Assembly: GCF_000379985.1 (NCBI RefSeq)
Contig: NZ_KB904063.1
Coordinates: 62,001-126,000 of the forward strand
DNA: 64,000 nucleotides
From: Streptococcus caballi DSM 19004
Lineage (GTDB): Bacteria > Bacillota > Bacilli > Lactobacillales > Streptococcaceae
Reading direction: 5' to 3'
Below the pieces are notes generated by a model, which worked only from the letters and a program-made list of their open reading frames with translations, made no database searches and was not told where the DNA came from. This document shows positions 63,675 through 64,000 of the stretch, piece after piece. The number at the start of each line of letters is the position of its first letter. The first letter of the stretch is position 1. A program made the position numbers and the translations under genes.

Positions 63675-64000
63675 ATGAACTTAGCACAAGCTTTTAAAGA
63701 AAATAATTCTATTCGTCTTGGTTTGACAGCAAAAGATTGGAAAGAAGCGGTGAAATTATCTGTTGATCCCCTAATTGAAAGCGGCGCTGTAAAGCCAGAA
63801 TATTACGATGCAATCATTGAGTCAACTGAAAAATATGGTCCTTATTATATCTTGATGCCTGGTATGGCTATGCCGCATGCACGCCCAGAAGCCGGTGTAC
63901 AGCGTGATGCTTTCTCCTTGGTAACTTTGACTGAACCAGTTAAATTTACAGATGGCAAGGAGGTTCAAGTGCTTTTAGCGCTTGCAGCAACAAGTTCTAA
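63675..64000 (+). CDS. ulaC: PTS ascorbate transporter subunit IIA, 3'-truncated by window
   Basis: First 108 codons of an EIIA of the mannitol-fructose/ascorbate type. MNLAQAFKENNSIRLGLTAK start, AAGGAAA site upstream; phosphorylated His lies in LMPGMAMPHARPEAGV (about residue 68). Family length about 150-160, so about 45 residues are beyond the window. Confidence 0.92.
   Translation, partial: MNLAQAFKENNSIRLGLTAKDWKEAVKLSVDPLIESGAVKPEYYDAIIESTEKYGPYYILMPGMAMPHARPEAGVQRDAFSLVTLTEPVKFTDGKEVQVLLALAATSS

Overview
The window is a stretch of a low-GC Firmicutes chromosome, almost certainly a Streptococcus. Reasons: the syntenic blocks argS/argR-ylbF-mutS-mutL-ruvA-tag-cinA-recA-spx, ireB-ruvX-DUF1292, nrdD-nrdG, rpsB-tsf-ctsR-clpC and gshF-purA-ula; SigX (cin-box) competence promoters; an Rgg/short-peptide pair; and Cna_B pilins. 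The gshF-purA-ascorbate PTS order recalls S. mutans, but no species is assigned here.

Layout. 1-2.4 kb: three tandem YitT membrane proteins, the first cut by the window edge. 2.4-11.5 kb: argS (minus) against argR-ylbF-mutS, then mutL, ruvA and tag (DNA repair). 11.9-16.9 kb: an accessory island holding an Rgg regulator, a previously unlisted 27-residue hydrophobic peptide ending in overlapping Trp-X-Trp motifs, a lactococcin-972-type bacteriocin, its seven-TM permease and its ABC ATPase, bounded on the right by IS5 and IS30 remnants. 17.2-20.4 kb: cinA-recA (competence box) and spx. 20.4-21.4 kb: a LytTR regulator/DUF3021 inhibitor pair with a phased operator. 21.5-28.1 kb: ireB-ruvX-DUF1292, a 40-aa gene, a GT-C-like membrane protein, and the anaerobic ribonucleotide reductase genes nrdD and nrdG with paired NrdR boxes. 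28.5-31.6 kb: DnaA-box cluster, yaaA (likely leaderless) and a graveyard of quinone/aldehyde-stress genes (VOC dioxygenase, quinone oxidoreductase, NADP reductase, HxlR regulator). 31.6-33.5 kb: ZIP metal transporter and a TetR regulator. 33.8-39.4 kb: three-gene pilin operon (tip adhesin, backbone, base) with no sortase in view. 39.5-43.3 kb: lipoprotein, DMT exporter, S66 LD-carboxypeptidase, tRNA-Cys. 43.4-49.7 kb: rpsB, tsf, a COG2426 exporter, ctsR-clpC, deoxynucleoside kinase. 50-53.6 kb: TetR regulator, IS1182 remnant, dusB-hslO. 54-61.1 kb: telA-xpaC, gshF, purA with an attenuator-like leader, AEC carrier. 61.1-64 kb: LysR/CMD deletion scar and the ula ascorbate PTS operon (IIC, IIB, truncated IIA) behind a cre site.

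The best candidate for an undescribed system is the 11.9-16.1 kb island: a cytoplasmic Rgg receptor with a divergent WxW pheromone candidate apparently controlling a lactococcin-972-type bacteriocin and its transporter/immunity pair. Coding starts were moved from the longest reading frame to a Shine-Dalgarno-supported codon where the sequence decided it (argS, ruvA, rgg, spx, GT-C gene, zupT, adhesin, DMT, rpsB, TetR, xpaC, AEC, ulaB).
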